The position numbers were made by a program, and so were the translations under genes. A DNA stretch of 64,000 nucleotides from positions 434,001-498,000 of the forward strand of contig NW_002476457.1 of the NCBI RefSeq assembly GCF_000189635.1, in the 5' to 3' direction. Below, piece after piece: positions 28,605-41,900 of the stretch (position 1 is the stretch's first letter; every line of letters begins with the position of its first letter). The stretch is from Tetrahymena thermophila SB210 (lineage: Eukaryota; Ciliophora; Oligohymenophorea; Hymenostomatida; Tetrahymenidae). The notes under the pieces were generated by a model that worked only from the letters and a program-made list of their open reading frames with translations, made no database searches and was not told the DNA's origin.

Positions 28605-30630
28605 TCAGAATCTTCTTTGAAAAGGTTATTAATTTTAACCATAATTATTTCTATTTTAGTATTGTGGATTACTTTAAAAATTTCTATTTTAGTTTTGTGG
28701 ATTACTTTAAAAATTTCTATTTCCTTAATCAGTTCTTTCAACATGTTCTAATAATGCTAAGGTAGAGAGAGTTATACACTTTTTAGTATTGTTTTTGCCT
28801 TTATAATGTACGGTTAGCAATTAATTTATTTCAACTAAATTTATAATACTTTTAAATAAATAAATATTTTGTATATCTCCTTGATTTTTTAAATTAATAT
28901 CTGACTTGTTTAGCTAATAAGTATCATTTGACAGATTCCAAGTTATAGGCTAAATAGATTATGTAGTAGCTGTTACTATCGTTGCTTGATTAATTCCAAA
29001 AGATATTGAAAAGTCATTTAAAGGGAAATTGTTTTCATAAACTTTCTATACTTGTATCAAGTTTTTTGCTGCATATAAATATCCTAATTTAATATTTATG
29101 ATAATTAATAATTAATCAAATAAAAGAATGAATTATTCATCAGAAAGAAAATACCTTAAGGTTGATTGTTTCCTGGCTGTTATTATTATTATTGATTTCT
29201 GGTATCGTTTCTGAGCTAAGCAAACAAAAATAAATCGCTTGTTTTTGGATTAGTTACTATCTCTATTTTCTAAATCGCAGAAGTTGGAGGACCAATTTCT
29301 AGCTTTTATCCTTGAATTGGTCTTTGCTGAGTAAATTCAAGTTCTAAAACGTATGCACAGTTAGCTTAAGCTTATTGCTTTTGCTATTATTGAGGTTAGA
29401 ATTGTTCGAATCTAGGCTAATTATTTCATCAAAAATATTTTTTAATAATTTCATTTCTAGTTTAAAAATAAATTGAAATTTTTTCATTCTATTTTCTTTT
29501 TTAAAATTCAAAATTCATTTTGTTTGTTTGAAAATAAAATAAAAAATATATTAAAAAAAATAATTGTAAATGTTTTGAATAAAATCTAGAAGAAAAATTG
29601 GATTGATTAATTGATTGATTCGATTGATTACCTTGTTAAATGTAATGATGACAATTTATTTATTATTCATAGTAGTAAATTATAAATTATTAATACTTTC
29701 TAATTTTATGTTCTTCGAGTTAAACCATTATTCTAAATTATCTTTAAAAAATATTGTTGAACTCTAGTCGAGTGTTATTCCGTTTTGTTACAACTCCCAA
29801 AATTTGACAAAAGCATCTTGACTTGAATCTTAACTTGAGTTTGAAACAGTTACTATTTTACTTACGTTTCTGCTGTTGATTGATGTTTGGAATAAAAAGA
29901 TATTTGTTATAGGTTATTAATGAGCTACCATTTAGCACAACTGAGAGGTAATTTGATTACTATTCTATGGATCAGTGGTTATTATGGTAAATCCATAGTA
30001 GCCTTATTGGCTCTTTATCGTAAAAGCTGAAGCATCTTATCCGTTATTCAATAAATTTTTAAGTATAAAGCATTTTTCAATTTTAAAATTATTATCTTAT
30101 ATGGAAGTGCATCCGCTTGAAATCAATTTCATTCCCTAATCGCTTTTTTCAATTGTATGAACCTACATTGCTTGTTCATTGCAGAAAACTATTTGAACTT
30201 TATCCATGAAGTTTTATTAGATTTATTATGCTTAAGGCTATTGTTGTTTAGAACTTTGTACTAAACAGAGACTACTATCAGTAAAATCTTCAGTTAATGC
30301 TTATTCACTAATGATTTAGAGAACTGGCTTAAATTACTACTTAGGAACATAATTCTAATCTCTATTATTTCTGTAGCCATCTCCTTATCCTCCAGTTTAG
30401 ATTCCATTGTCGTTAGGTTAATTATATTGGCTTCTGCCTCCTGCAAAACCTCCATCTTATTATTATCTTTATTAACCTTAATTATCTCCTCCAAATCCGC
30501 CTCCTCTTGGTTTGTTACCATCATTTTAATCATTTCCAAGAAATCTATTTATTCCTCTGTAATTATTGCTTTAGTATTAATTCCTTTATTGCTATTACTA
30601 TCCGTCTCTTTAATCTTATCTCTAATACAT
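28605..30630 (-). CDS. Q/G-rich protein with propeller-like domain, 579 aa, 3 exons
   Basis: Exons 30630-29632, 29416-29155 and 29083-28605; phases sum to 580 codons. Residues 1-85 are Gln/Asn/Gly/Arg-rich with FG/RG-like patches (NDGNKPRGGGFGGDNQG), a composition seen in RNA-binding or nuclear-pore proteins. The following ~400 residues have the alternating short strands of a degenerate WD40/beta-propeller: SQDAFVKFWELQQNG, CAYVLELEFTQQRPIQG and TQSIQPITWNLSNDTYQL. The C-terminal tail is again Asn/Gln-rich and contains a tandem repeat (NRNFQSNPQ, twice) encoded by a direct DNA repeat at 28630-28720. The general look is of an mRNA-export or nucleoporin-type propeller protein, but I cannot assign a named family. 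An intron of 215 bp at 29417-29631 contains (GATT)n. Confidence 0.8.
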
Positions 30631-31289
30631 TTATATATTTTGCTTAATAATTTAATTAGCTTCAAAAATATGGAAGGAATATCTTATTCTTTATAACTTT
30701 AAGATAAAAATTATTGATATTTATTTCTTGATCAAATAATTGATTAAATAATTAATTAATAAATTTATTGTTTTAAATAATTTGTTTCTACCAAAATGCA
30801 ATAAATAAATAAATCAAAATCTTTTATCTATTAAATAGCTTAAAAATATTTAATTTTTATAAATAATTTCTATTACTTAACCTAGTTTATTAAGAAGATA
30901 TTATTTTACACAAAATCATTCATATAATAAAAAAATTACCTAAATTAAAACATATTCCTTCCCTCTAAAAAAACCTTATTTATTTATTAAAAAATTCAGA
31001 TAAATGGAAAATATCAAAAAATATTTATTTTTATTAAATGAATTAAGTAAAACATTATTTTATATATTTCACCCAAATAAGATTAAAATATGACTTGCTT
31101 GAATGAGTAATTTGTTTTAATTGAAATAAAAAATATAATTTTTTTTTAGTTTTGTTTCAAATTATATCAAAATCTCATAAATATACAAAAAATATTTTTA
31201 AATTTCATACTTACATCAATGTGTAGTAAAGATTTAAGAAATACCTAATGTTTTAGAATAGATTTTATTTAAAATATTGATTTAATGAA
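30631..31289. other. A+T-rich spacer between divergent genes
   Basis: Lies upstream of the minus-strand gene at 30630. No exon or RNA seen. Confidence 0.45.
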
Positions 31290-31292
31290 AAT

Positions 31293-31471
31293 TAATATAA
31301 TAAATACGTTCTACAATATTATTATCTAAGCAATTATTAAGATAGAAAAGATTAAATAAATGTTTTAGAATTAGCGTTCTATAAGAATATTGATGTTAAT
31401 AAAAAATAATATAATAAATACGTTCTACAATATTACTATCTGAGCAATTATTAAGATAGAAAAGATTAAAT
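31293..31471. repeat. Direct duplication, ~112-bp spacing
   Basis: A ~67-bp block starting AATATAATAAATACGTTCTA and ending AAGATAGAAAAGATTAAATA occurs at 31293-31361 and again at 31405-31471 with two or three mismatches. Non-coding spacer, recent local duplication. Confidence 0.85.
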
Positions 31472-32519
31472 AAGTATTCCATTATAATTTAATTTGATAT
31501 AAAGACAACAATAAAATTATAATTTTATCTCATTTAAAACACAAATAAACGAATAAAAAAATCTATTTTTTATTTTATTTTAATCTTTGTTAACAAAAAA
31601 TCCTTTTTTCTGAAATTTACTCACAAAATAACGATTTCTCATAAATATTAAGATAAAATACAATACCATTTTCTTAAATATCAATTACAAAATTTAATTA
31701 ATTAATTAATTCATCGTTTTAAATTGAATTTTTTTAAACATTAATTTAAATTTATTTATAAAAAAAATTTAAAATGTTTTGAAAAATTAAATTAATAAAT
31801 AATCTTTACTTTAAATATCCTTTCCTAATCATTGTCATTGGCTAAGGAATAGTAAAAATACAATAAATAATGGATAATATTATTAATATTTTTATTTAAA
31901 TGATAATATGTTAAAAAAAAAGTAGGCTTTGCACAGAATATTAAAACTTAACTAATATATTATAAGTTATTATTTTATGTTAAAAACTATTAAATAAAAA
32001 AAAGTCTATGAAACAATTTATTTATTTTTATATTAATAGAAATAAATTCAATCAATTCTAAGATTACAATTTTTAAAATAATCAATACAATTTTTGTTTT
32101 TTTATTATTGATTGATTGAGTGTATAACTCTATCAATATTTGGTTCAAGAAAAATAAATTTTGCATTTAATAAATAGTCAATATCTTACTAAGCTAAATA
32201 GAAATTTTATCTTAATTTGAATTCATAAATAGTATAATGAAAATTATTGAATGAATGTGCAAATAAATAGCTTACCTAATATATTTGTTTCTTGCTAGAC
32301 CTTAACTTTGATAATTAAAAATTAAGTAGGAAATACATAAAATTTAGAATCTTTGTAAAAAATAAAAGCAAGGAGAAATAAGTGATTAAACAGAAAAATT
32401 ATATTTATTTTTCACTGATTGATTGAAGAGATTGATTAATTTGTATAAGTCAACAAAAAAATCAATATATTTTTTAATATAAATTCAACATAATTTATTA
32501 AGAAGAAAGTAAAATAAAA
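31472..32519. other. A+T-rich 5' flank of CNBD gene
   Basis: No coding region seen. The last stretch before 32520 is A-rich (AAGAAGAAAGTAAAATAAAA), the usual look of a ciliate translation start. Confidence 0.45.
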
Positions 32520-35500
32520 ATGAGCAGCAATGAGCACGACAATAGTATTTTATCATTAAAGTACTTAGAAAATGATAATAATCTAGATGATGAACAGGAG
32601 AATTTAGATAAATTTCTTGATAACGACTATATTTTAGAAGAAAATCCCAAGAATGTTGCTGCGAATTCAAATAGCAATAATAATAATTAATAGAATAGCT
32701 CAAGCACTTAAATCCAAACAAGTTCTACTGAGATATTTATGGATACCAAAAAGCCAACTCAAATTTATGGGTCTTCATAGTCTTCAGTCACCATGCTGAA
32801 TAAGGCTTCTTTCACAGACCTTGGCTTTTTTCTTCAAAATAACTCTGAATACCCAATTGATTTGAATTCAGCAGGAGCTAACTTTATCAGACAAATGCTT
32901 TAAAGCAATTAGCCCATGAAGAATTACATGAACTACCTAAAAAAAGACCTTGTCGATCTTACAGATGAGAGAGATGCAGCGGTACTTTTAAACATCATAT
33001 TCTATATTTAAAATATTTGAAAAGGGATTGAATTAAAGGTTTAGTTTCAATTTTCAAGAAAGTTCATATCAAACTACTTCATTCATTCATTTATTAAAAA
33101 ATCAATAAATGTGTGAGTGATTGTTTATTTATTTGTTTGTTATAAATCTTGTTAATTGAAATTCTAAAAATAAGAAAGAAAAAGAAATTAATTAAAGAAA
33201 TAACACGAAAATTTCTTGAGAATTGAATAAATTGATAAATTATCTTAATATAATTTATATGACCATTCTAACACTTTTTAAAATTAATAGGTTGTTATGC
33301 AGATTCTGCAAAAACCGACAAAGAGTAAGAACGAATGCGACTTTCTCCTTAAATCTATACAAGGATTACATTTATTCTAAAAAAACAAAGATATGTTAAC
33401 TATGAAAGACTGTAACTAGACCTTGCTTGAGAAACTCAGATTGGAATATTTTCCAGCAAGAAAGACAATCTTTAATTATGGTACAGAAAATAAAAATTTT
33501 ACTAATAAATTTTTAAAAATAAATAAGTGATTTTGACTATCTTGTGATTTGAATTAAAAGCATGCAAGGACTTTTGATTAAATCTTTCTTTATTAATTTT
33601 CAAATAAATATTTTGATTGGTTGGCTGGTTCGACTTAATTTACTTTTTAAACGAATTATTAATACCTTTGATATTTAAAATATAAAAGCAAAAATTAGAA
33701 TCTTTCAAGCATCTATTTTTAATTTTCTGTTAAAATACTTTACTATAAATTAATTAATAAAAGAAGTGCTGATTAACAACTAAATATTTAGTTGAAAAAA
33801 ATAAATAGATAAATTAAAGACCAAAATAATTTTTTAATTTATTTAAATTAAATTTTTTTTTTATTATAAAATAGGTGACTTTGGTTACACTTATTACATA
33901 GTTTTGCAAGGTAAACAAACTACAATTATAAAGAGATTGTTTTTTTTATTATAAAATCTTCATAAAAAAATTCAAAATCTAATTAAGCAAATTGTTTAAT
34001 TATATAAATTACAATAATTAAAGGAGAATGTGATTTGTTGATTCCAGCTCCAACTCTAGATGCTAGCGATAAGTCTAAAAAGGACGAATCTGGTCATGGT
34101 AAAAGCGAAAACAACAAGGAGCATACTACATAACATCATAAACACCATTAAGAACATTATGCTAATAATTAACATAGTGAAGTTGAGAGTACAGTAGATT
34201 TAAGAGAAACTCAAACTGGTTCTCATCCTTTAAGTAAATTAGGCAAAAAAAAAGTAAAACTTGATAGCAAGTGGAAGGTGCTTAAATAAACATTCAATCC
34301 AGATCAAGAAAACATGCATCTTTAAGAAATGTAAGTTTATTTAAATTTATGTTTAATTTTAATGAGATATTGATTGATTGATTCTTAAATTGGGAAATGA
34401 CAAAGAAATATTCTGAGAAAAATATATTTTTAGAATAAATGAATGAAATATTGCGTTAAAAGTAATTAAGTAATTGAGTTAAGTATTTCTAAAAGATAAT
34501 TGGAAATTATTCTTAACAGAAAATTTGCAAATAGATTAATTTATTTTCACTATAAATTATATACTAATTTAATGTGATAGAAAAATAAATTTCTTTAAAT
34601 TACATTGTATCTAAGAAGCATAAATAGATTTATAAAATTCTACTCAATATAATATTTATCTAATTACATTTAAATATAGAACTATATTTAATTCATATTT
34701 TTACATAAAAAGATCTTCTCCACGCTAGAATTCAGACGCAACACCTATCAGAGACAATGAAACCCAAGAATAGTTTTTAGAAAGATGTTTTGTTGGGTTA
34801 AAATACATGAAGACTTTTAAACCAGGAGAGGCATTTGGTGAGATTGCTTTGATGACTAAACAGAGGAGGTAATAATAAATTTTATAATCAAACAAGCTTC
34901 TTCTTTTTTAAATTTATTTTATAAAATTGATTTTTTTGTTAGAGTTTTTAGCGTCAGCATTTGTTTTTTAATTTTTATTTCAATTATTTGAATTGTGTAA
35001 ATTTGCTTTAATTTATTCATTTAAAATATTTTATTCTTAAAAATTATTAGAACTGGTACTATCGTTTGTAGAGAAAACACCTTTTTAATGGCATTAACTA
35101 AAGAAAGTTTTGACATCATACTAGGAGCTTATCATGAAATAATTATTTAGAGAAAGCTCAACTTTTTAAAGTCATACAATTTCTTTAGAGGTGTACCAAA
35201 CTCAAAATTACTTTCGTTGCTCCACATGATGAAAATTGTTAATTACAGCAACAAAAATATTATTTACACTGAAAATGATCCAAGCAGATTTGTGTATTTA
35301 ATTAGAGAAGGAGAAGTTGAAATTTCTTAAGTGTGCAATATTGAAACTAATGTGGAAAAAGAGAAGAAGAAAAAAGAAGAGCAAGAAGACAATCCCAACG
35401 ATATAAATGCAGTTAAAGCTTAAAAAGAAATTAGAAATAAAAAGAAAAGAATTCCTATTGTAATTAAGGGTAAAAATTCTTATTTCGGTGAAGAAGAAAT

Positions 35501-38039
35501 TCTCAAACACATCGATACAAGAAAATAATAAGCTATTTGCAGCAGTGAGACAGCAGAAATATTCCTCATTAAAAAAGATGTATTTTAATTTTATTTAAAG
35601 AAAGCAATACAAACAAAAAAACATACTTTAAAATTTATGTTTTACTATTTTTTTAATGTTTGAAATTTATTTGATTAATTAATTTTGTTTAATTAATTTT
35701 GTTTAATATATTCTTTATGGAATTAACTATTTTTATGATCAAATAAATAGATCCTTTACAATTACACAAGAGGATATGGAGTTATTGATAAACTCAAGGA
35801 GGAGTTTAAGGTAAAAGGAGAGTGGAATTAAATTAGGTAGGCTAAGATAGTTCAAACAACTTAAAATACTAAAAGTGATATTGAGAAACAAATAACTTTA
35901 TTGTCGTTGAAGAGATCTTCAGCCACCTTATAAAACATCAATGAAACAAAAGGTTTGGAAAGTAAATCATAAAACTCGAATATATTCTCTATTAATTAGG
36001 CTAGAAGCTAGACTTTGCTAAATATTCCTGCAAATCCAGTATCTATGACCAGTATTAATTCTTCTGGAAATAAAAGAAATAGCATGATGAATACTTTTAA
36101 CAATAATCCTCGTACTCCTTCATAAACTAGTGGTCTAACTTTAGATCCTTTTGATGTCATGACTTCTAAGCAGAGATTATCACTAAGAACTAACCCTTTC
36201 AATCCAAACAGCTTAAATACACTTTAAAAGCAATTAGAGTTAGGATCTATTAACAAATAAAATTAAGGTACTGCTAACGATGAAAATAGCGATGCATTCT
36301 TTACTACTGGAGTTGGATAATTCTCAGCAAACACCATCTAAAACTAAAAACTAACTCCTGATTCTAAAGTTCATCTTAAACTAAGGCAAAACAGAAAAAG
36401 CTCGTAATAATCAACCTTTTATGGGATTGTTGCTAACGAAAGCTAAACTCCTTAACACAATAAACTTCCTACTACTATCACAGAAGAAGAAAATTACATA
36501 GAAAATAAAATCCTTAATAACAAAATGAGAAGATATGTTGGAGAATCATAAAAAACAAAAGAATAATTAGCTCAAGTAGCTCTTGAATAATTCGGGGATA
36601 TGTCTCATAATGCTTTTGTCAACAAAGTTGGTTAAACCTTAGAATATAAAATGTAGATTCTTAAAAAACTAAACTAAAATGGTTTGCAAAGTCCTACAAA
36701 TGTTTTCGCTGATTTATATGAAGAGTTTGGTTTAAAAAAGAAAACAAACTTTAAAGTCCGCAAGAGTTTGGCTGCTAGCAATCAAGGAAGTCAGAAAGAT
36801 CTCAACAGCAAAGCCTAATCTACACCAAACGGACAAGACTTCCAGAAAAAAATACTCTAAGAGAGAAAGAATTAAATTAAAGAAAACATCAAAAAACAAA
36901 ACACATTGAATTACATTGAAGACATCAACCTAGTTACTAGTGGTACTCTGTAAGATCATATCTAAAGAGGGAAAACATTCCATTCATTGTAGCAAAACTC
37001 TATGTAAGAATTGAATACTCCTGACCATTTCTCAAGAAATAAAGTTAGAGCTTCAACCACCATCAACTTCAACACTTACAATCACTAAACTTCTTCATCA
37101 TAAGAGTAAATTTTTTATTTCTTTCCTCCTAAAAAATATAGAAATTTAATGAAAGAATAAAATTTATTGAAAATTTTTAATAACTTTAAATGTAATTTAA
37201 ACTTTCAACAAATAAATAAAATTTAACAGAAAGGAATTTTTCTAAAATAAATTGAATTTGAAAAAAAACTTTTTATTATTTTAAGTGATCAAATTTTATT
37301 TTATTAAAATAGCTCTAGAAGAATAAGTGATAGATAAAAAAGTTTTGATGAAATAAACTTGAGTGGATATGAGTCACAAACATCATCTTAATCAAGCATA
37401 ACACTTCCAAAGAGAAACAGCTTTGCAGATAAATTTAAAAACCCTCCTATGATATAAGTAAAGAATTTAGATGTTTTAGAGGAAGTGTCTGAGAATAACT
37501 CTCCAGTTAAAATTACCCAAGAGCAAACTAAAAAAAGAAACAATACTGTAAACGAAATGAAAAGTCCTAGCTAAAGCGAATATGGGTTATCAAAATCACA
37601 ACTTTTGTAAGTTTAATATTTGTAATAGAAAATGAATAATGTTTAAGGCAGGATGTCTTTAGAGAGTAATGAAAATACATCTTCGTAGAATCTTACTAGC
37701 AAAAGCTAGGTTTTCTTAAACCCTTCAAAACAAATACTAACGAACTCAAGCAATTATAATACAGGAAACAGCTAATCTTAAAATTCTGATACATCATCAG
37801 TCACTAACAATTCTAATATATACACTAGTAAGTCATTTTTAAATAGAAACGCAACCAGCTTGAAAAAAAAATAAGAAGCAAGAAGGGCTATTTCCAGAAA
37901 TTCTTCATCCAACTCTAAAGAAAATTCTTTTAGAATCAGTGCAAAATAAAATAACTTTTTCTCTCTTCATAAAACTATGCAATATTGCCAATCCCAAGGC
38001 AATATGTAACATTAAAACCCAAATAGTACTCAAGTTTGA
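32520..38039 (+). CDS. Cyclic-nucleotide-binding-domain protein, 1253 aa, 8 exons
   Basis: Exons 32520-32981, 33291-33480, 33875-33910, 34024-34330, 34713-34868, 35051-35579, 35751-37105 and 37313-38039; phases sum to 1254 codons. After an acidic N-terminal region, a first CNBD spans about residues 195-420: FNYGDFGYTYYIVLQGECDL and KPGEAFGEIALMTKQRRTGT, the latter matching the phosphate-binding cassette with its Glu and Arg. About 110 charged, His/Ser-rich residues are inserted between the two halves. A second CNBD follows (~430-575: FVYLIREGEVEISQ and KNSYFGEEEILKHIDTRKQQ), also with a charged insertion and a less canonical cassette. The remaining ~680 residues are Ser/Asn/Gln-rich and probably disordered. 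No kinase or channel segment is present. It probably senses cAMP or cGMP, or only keeps the fold. Confidence 0.9.
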
Positions 38040-38951
38040 TAAAAAAATAAATAAATAAATAATTTATATAAATATAAAAACTTATATTCAACGAATATAT
38101 ATATCCAAAGAATTATATTAACTTACATTATTTACTTTAATTACAAAATAATTATTAATTGTAATTTATGTTATATTATTTATATTCTTATTTATCAATT
38201 TACATTATTACATCTACGTATGAATGAATTAATTAATGTATAAATAAATAAAAAAAAAAATATATTTATTACTTTTTATGTTATTTCTCAAAACTTTTTT
38301 GTAGAAATATTTATTAATAATTTCTATTGAATGAATAATAGGTAGGTCACTCATAAATTAAATAGTATTTAAAAGATTTAAATTTAAAAATAAAATAAGA
38401 AAATTTTTATTTAAAATTTTTTTTATTTAATAAACTTACCACAATATGACATTTATATGTATAAAAATAAAATAAATCTATCTATCTATATTTTAAGTTA
38501 AATTATCTATTTTTGATAGTCAAAGTAAAAGTAAAGAGCAATCACCTCTTTATTTTAAAAAATTTTATTCTTAACACAAATATACTCCTTTTTGTATATT
38601 AAACATATTTTATAATATTTATATTTATTCATGTTTTTTTCACCACTTTTTTATAATCATTAGAAGTATATTTTATAATTAACTAATCTTTTTAATTTAA
38701 GGCACTTTATTTCTAATTTTACTTATTATGAGTCATTGATTTAATTGTAACTTTTATTATAAATTAGTGTAAATTACTAAAAAAAATAAATTAAATAAAA
38801 TTTATTTTTAATTAATAAAAAAAAATTTGCAGTATAAAAAAGAAAAATAAATCAATAAATAGCAAATAAATTAATTAATTAAAAGAGTTAATTGTATTAT
38901 TTTAAATTAGTATTTATAATACACAAACCAAAACTAATAAACTGTTTTTAC
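38040..38951. other. A+T-rich spacer between CNBD gene and LRR array
   Basis: 3' flank of two converging transcription units. If the LRR array is a working minus-strand gene, its last exon and stop should lie here, but I could not recognise them. Confidence 0.4.
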
Positions 38952-41900
38952 TAAGTATTAAATGCCAAACTTGAGAGGTTATTGCATTTTGCTAAACCAA
39001 AACTTAAGCCTAATGCACCATCATCGCCAATTTCATTGTAACTTTTTAAATATTGAAGAAATAATAAAAAATTAATTAGTATGTTGGAAGGAAGAAATGA
39101 AGAAAAATTAAAGAAATCAATTAATAAATATACAATAAAATCAAAAGCTAAAAGTGAAAAATGAATAAATTAACAAAGATAGAAGAAAAAACTGCAAAAC
39201 ATAAAAAAATAGAAAGAAAGGTAAATCAAATTGAACCTATTAAATGAATTAAAATTGTTATTTTATTTTAAGTTCATTTTTATTATAAAAATTATCATAA
39301 TCTAATACAAATAAACTGTGTTTACAGAAGATTAAGTTTCAAATTGAACAGATTATTGCAACTTGCAAAAGCAGAACCTAAGCCTGATGCACCTGAATCG
39401 CCAATTTAATTATCCCTTTTAAAATATTAAAGAAAAAATGAATAATTTATTATAACAATAACAAAAAGCAAATAAGTAAATTAAAAGAGTTAGCTATATT
39501 GTTTCAAATTCATTTTATTATAAAAAATATCACAATTCAAAACTAATAAACTATATTTACGAAAGATTAAGAGCTAAATTTGTGAGACTAGAGCAATTTG
39601 TTAAAGCAAAACCTAAGCCTGATGCACCTTCATCGCCAATTTTATTGCAACTTTTTAAATATTGAAGAAAAAATATATAATTAATTAGTTACTTAGAAGC
39701 AAAAAATGAAGAAAATATGATAAAAAATGAATTAATTAATAATTAAAGCTAAAATTTAAAATGAAAAATGTTTTAAATTAACAAAGATACTAAAAAAACA
39801 CATGAAAAATAAAATAAAAAGAAAAAGAAATCAAATTAAAACCATTAAAGATTTAAATTATTTTAAATTAATTTTAATTTAAAAAATAACACAATCAAAA
39901 ATAAATAAACTATTTTTACTAAAGTTCAAGTGTCAAATTTGAGAGATTAGTACAAAATGCTAAACCAGAACCTAATCCTGATGCACCAATTGCACCAATT
40001 TAATTGTAACTTTTTAAATATTGAAGAAAAAATATAAAGTTAATTAGTTAGTTAAAAGGAAAAACAAAGAAATAATGTGAGAAAATAGCAAATTAATTAA
40101 TTTATTTATCTATTGATAAAACAAAAGTTAAAAATTAAAAAATGATTTATTTTAACTAAGAAAAAAAAAGCAAGTGGAATATAAAAAAGATAAATAAATC
40201 AAATAAAAATATAATAAGTAAGCTAAAAGATTTATTTCGCTTTAAATTTATTTTTAAAAATAAAAAATATCATTTTCAAAACTAATAAACTGTTTTTACA
40301 TAAGATCAAGTGTCAAATTTGAGAGATTAGCGCAATACGCTAAAGCAGAACCTAAACCTGATGCACCTTCGTCATCAATATTATTCTACCTTTTTAAACA
40401 TTGAAGAAAAAATATTTAAATAATTAGCCATTTAGAAAGAAAAAATGATAAGAAACGAATTAATTAATAATAAAAACTAATAGTTAAAATGAAAAATTGA
40501 TTTAAATTAACAAGGATAGATAGATAGTAAAAAACACAAAAGAATTATATTGTTTTAAATCATTTTTATATTAAAAAATATCGCAATCAAAAACAAATAA
40601 TCTGTTTTTACTTAAGCTCAAGTGTTAAATTTGAGAGATTAATGCAATTTGCTAAAGCTAACCCTAAGCCTGATAAACCAATTGCACCAATTTAATTCTT
40701 ACTTTTTAATATTGAGGAAAAAATATATAATTGATTTGTTAGTTAAATTAAAAATGAAGAAAAAATATGAAATAAAAAGAAATTAATTTATTAGAAATAA
40801 AAAAAAGTTTAAAATTAAAAAATTAATTAACAATGATCAGATAGAAGAAAAAAAACACAAGAGAATAAAAAAAAGAAAAATAAAAAACTAAAAAATAAAT
40901 TAAAAAAGATGTTTATATTGCTTTAAATTCATTTTCATAAAATGTTTTTACCTCAGATCAAGCGTCAAATTTGAGAGATTAGTGCTTTTTGCTAAAGCAG
41001 AACCTAAGCCTGAAGCACCTTCGTCATGAATTTAATTCTAACTTTTTATATTGAAGAAAAAATTTTTAATTAATTAGTTAGAAATAAGGGAAAAAAAAAA
41101 GAAATTAAATAATAAGAAAGAAAGAAAGAAATAAATAAATAAATTAATAATAATAAAAACTGAAAATGAAAATTGAGTTAAAGTAAAAAGATAAAAGAGA
41201 AAAAACACATTCAGAATAAATAAAAAAAGAAAAATAAATCAAATAAAAACTTATAAATACATAAAAAGTTTTATTGCTTTAAATTCATTTATATTTTTAA
41301 AAATATCAAAATCCAAAACTAATAAACTGATTTTACAAAAGATTAAGTGTCAAATTTGAGAGGTTAGTGCACTTTGCTAAAGCAGAACATAAACCTGATA
41401 CGCCCTCATCGCCAATTTAATTGCTTCTTTTTAATATTGATGAAAAAATATAAATTTAATTAGTTAGTTAGAAGGTAAAAAAGAGACAATAAGAAGTGAA
41501 TTAATTATTAATTAAAGCAAAAGTTGAAAATGAAAAATGAGTTAAATTAACAAAGATAGAACAAAAAAAACACACACAAGCAGAACAAAAAAATAAAGAA
41601 AAATAAATAAAATAGAACTAATTAATAAATTAAAAGTGTTATATTATTTTAAATAAAAACATTCAATATAAAAAAACTGTTTTTACTCAAGACTAAGTGT
41701 CAAATTAGAGAGATTATTGCAACTTGCTATAAGTGAACCTAAGCCTGATGCACCTTAGTCACCTATTTAATTTCCCCTTTTTAAATATTGAAGAATATCT
41801 ATAATTTATAAGTTATTTAGAAGGTTAAATTGAAGAAATAATATGAAAAAATGCGAAATTAATGACAAAAAAAGAAGAAAAAAAAATGCAATTAGAATAA

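Noticed and set aside
30427-30696. Plus-strand ORF of 89 residues and minus-strand ORF 30294-30539
   Set aside because: Both are out-of-frame shadows of the Gln/Gly-rich start of the 28605-30630 gene.
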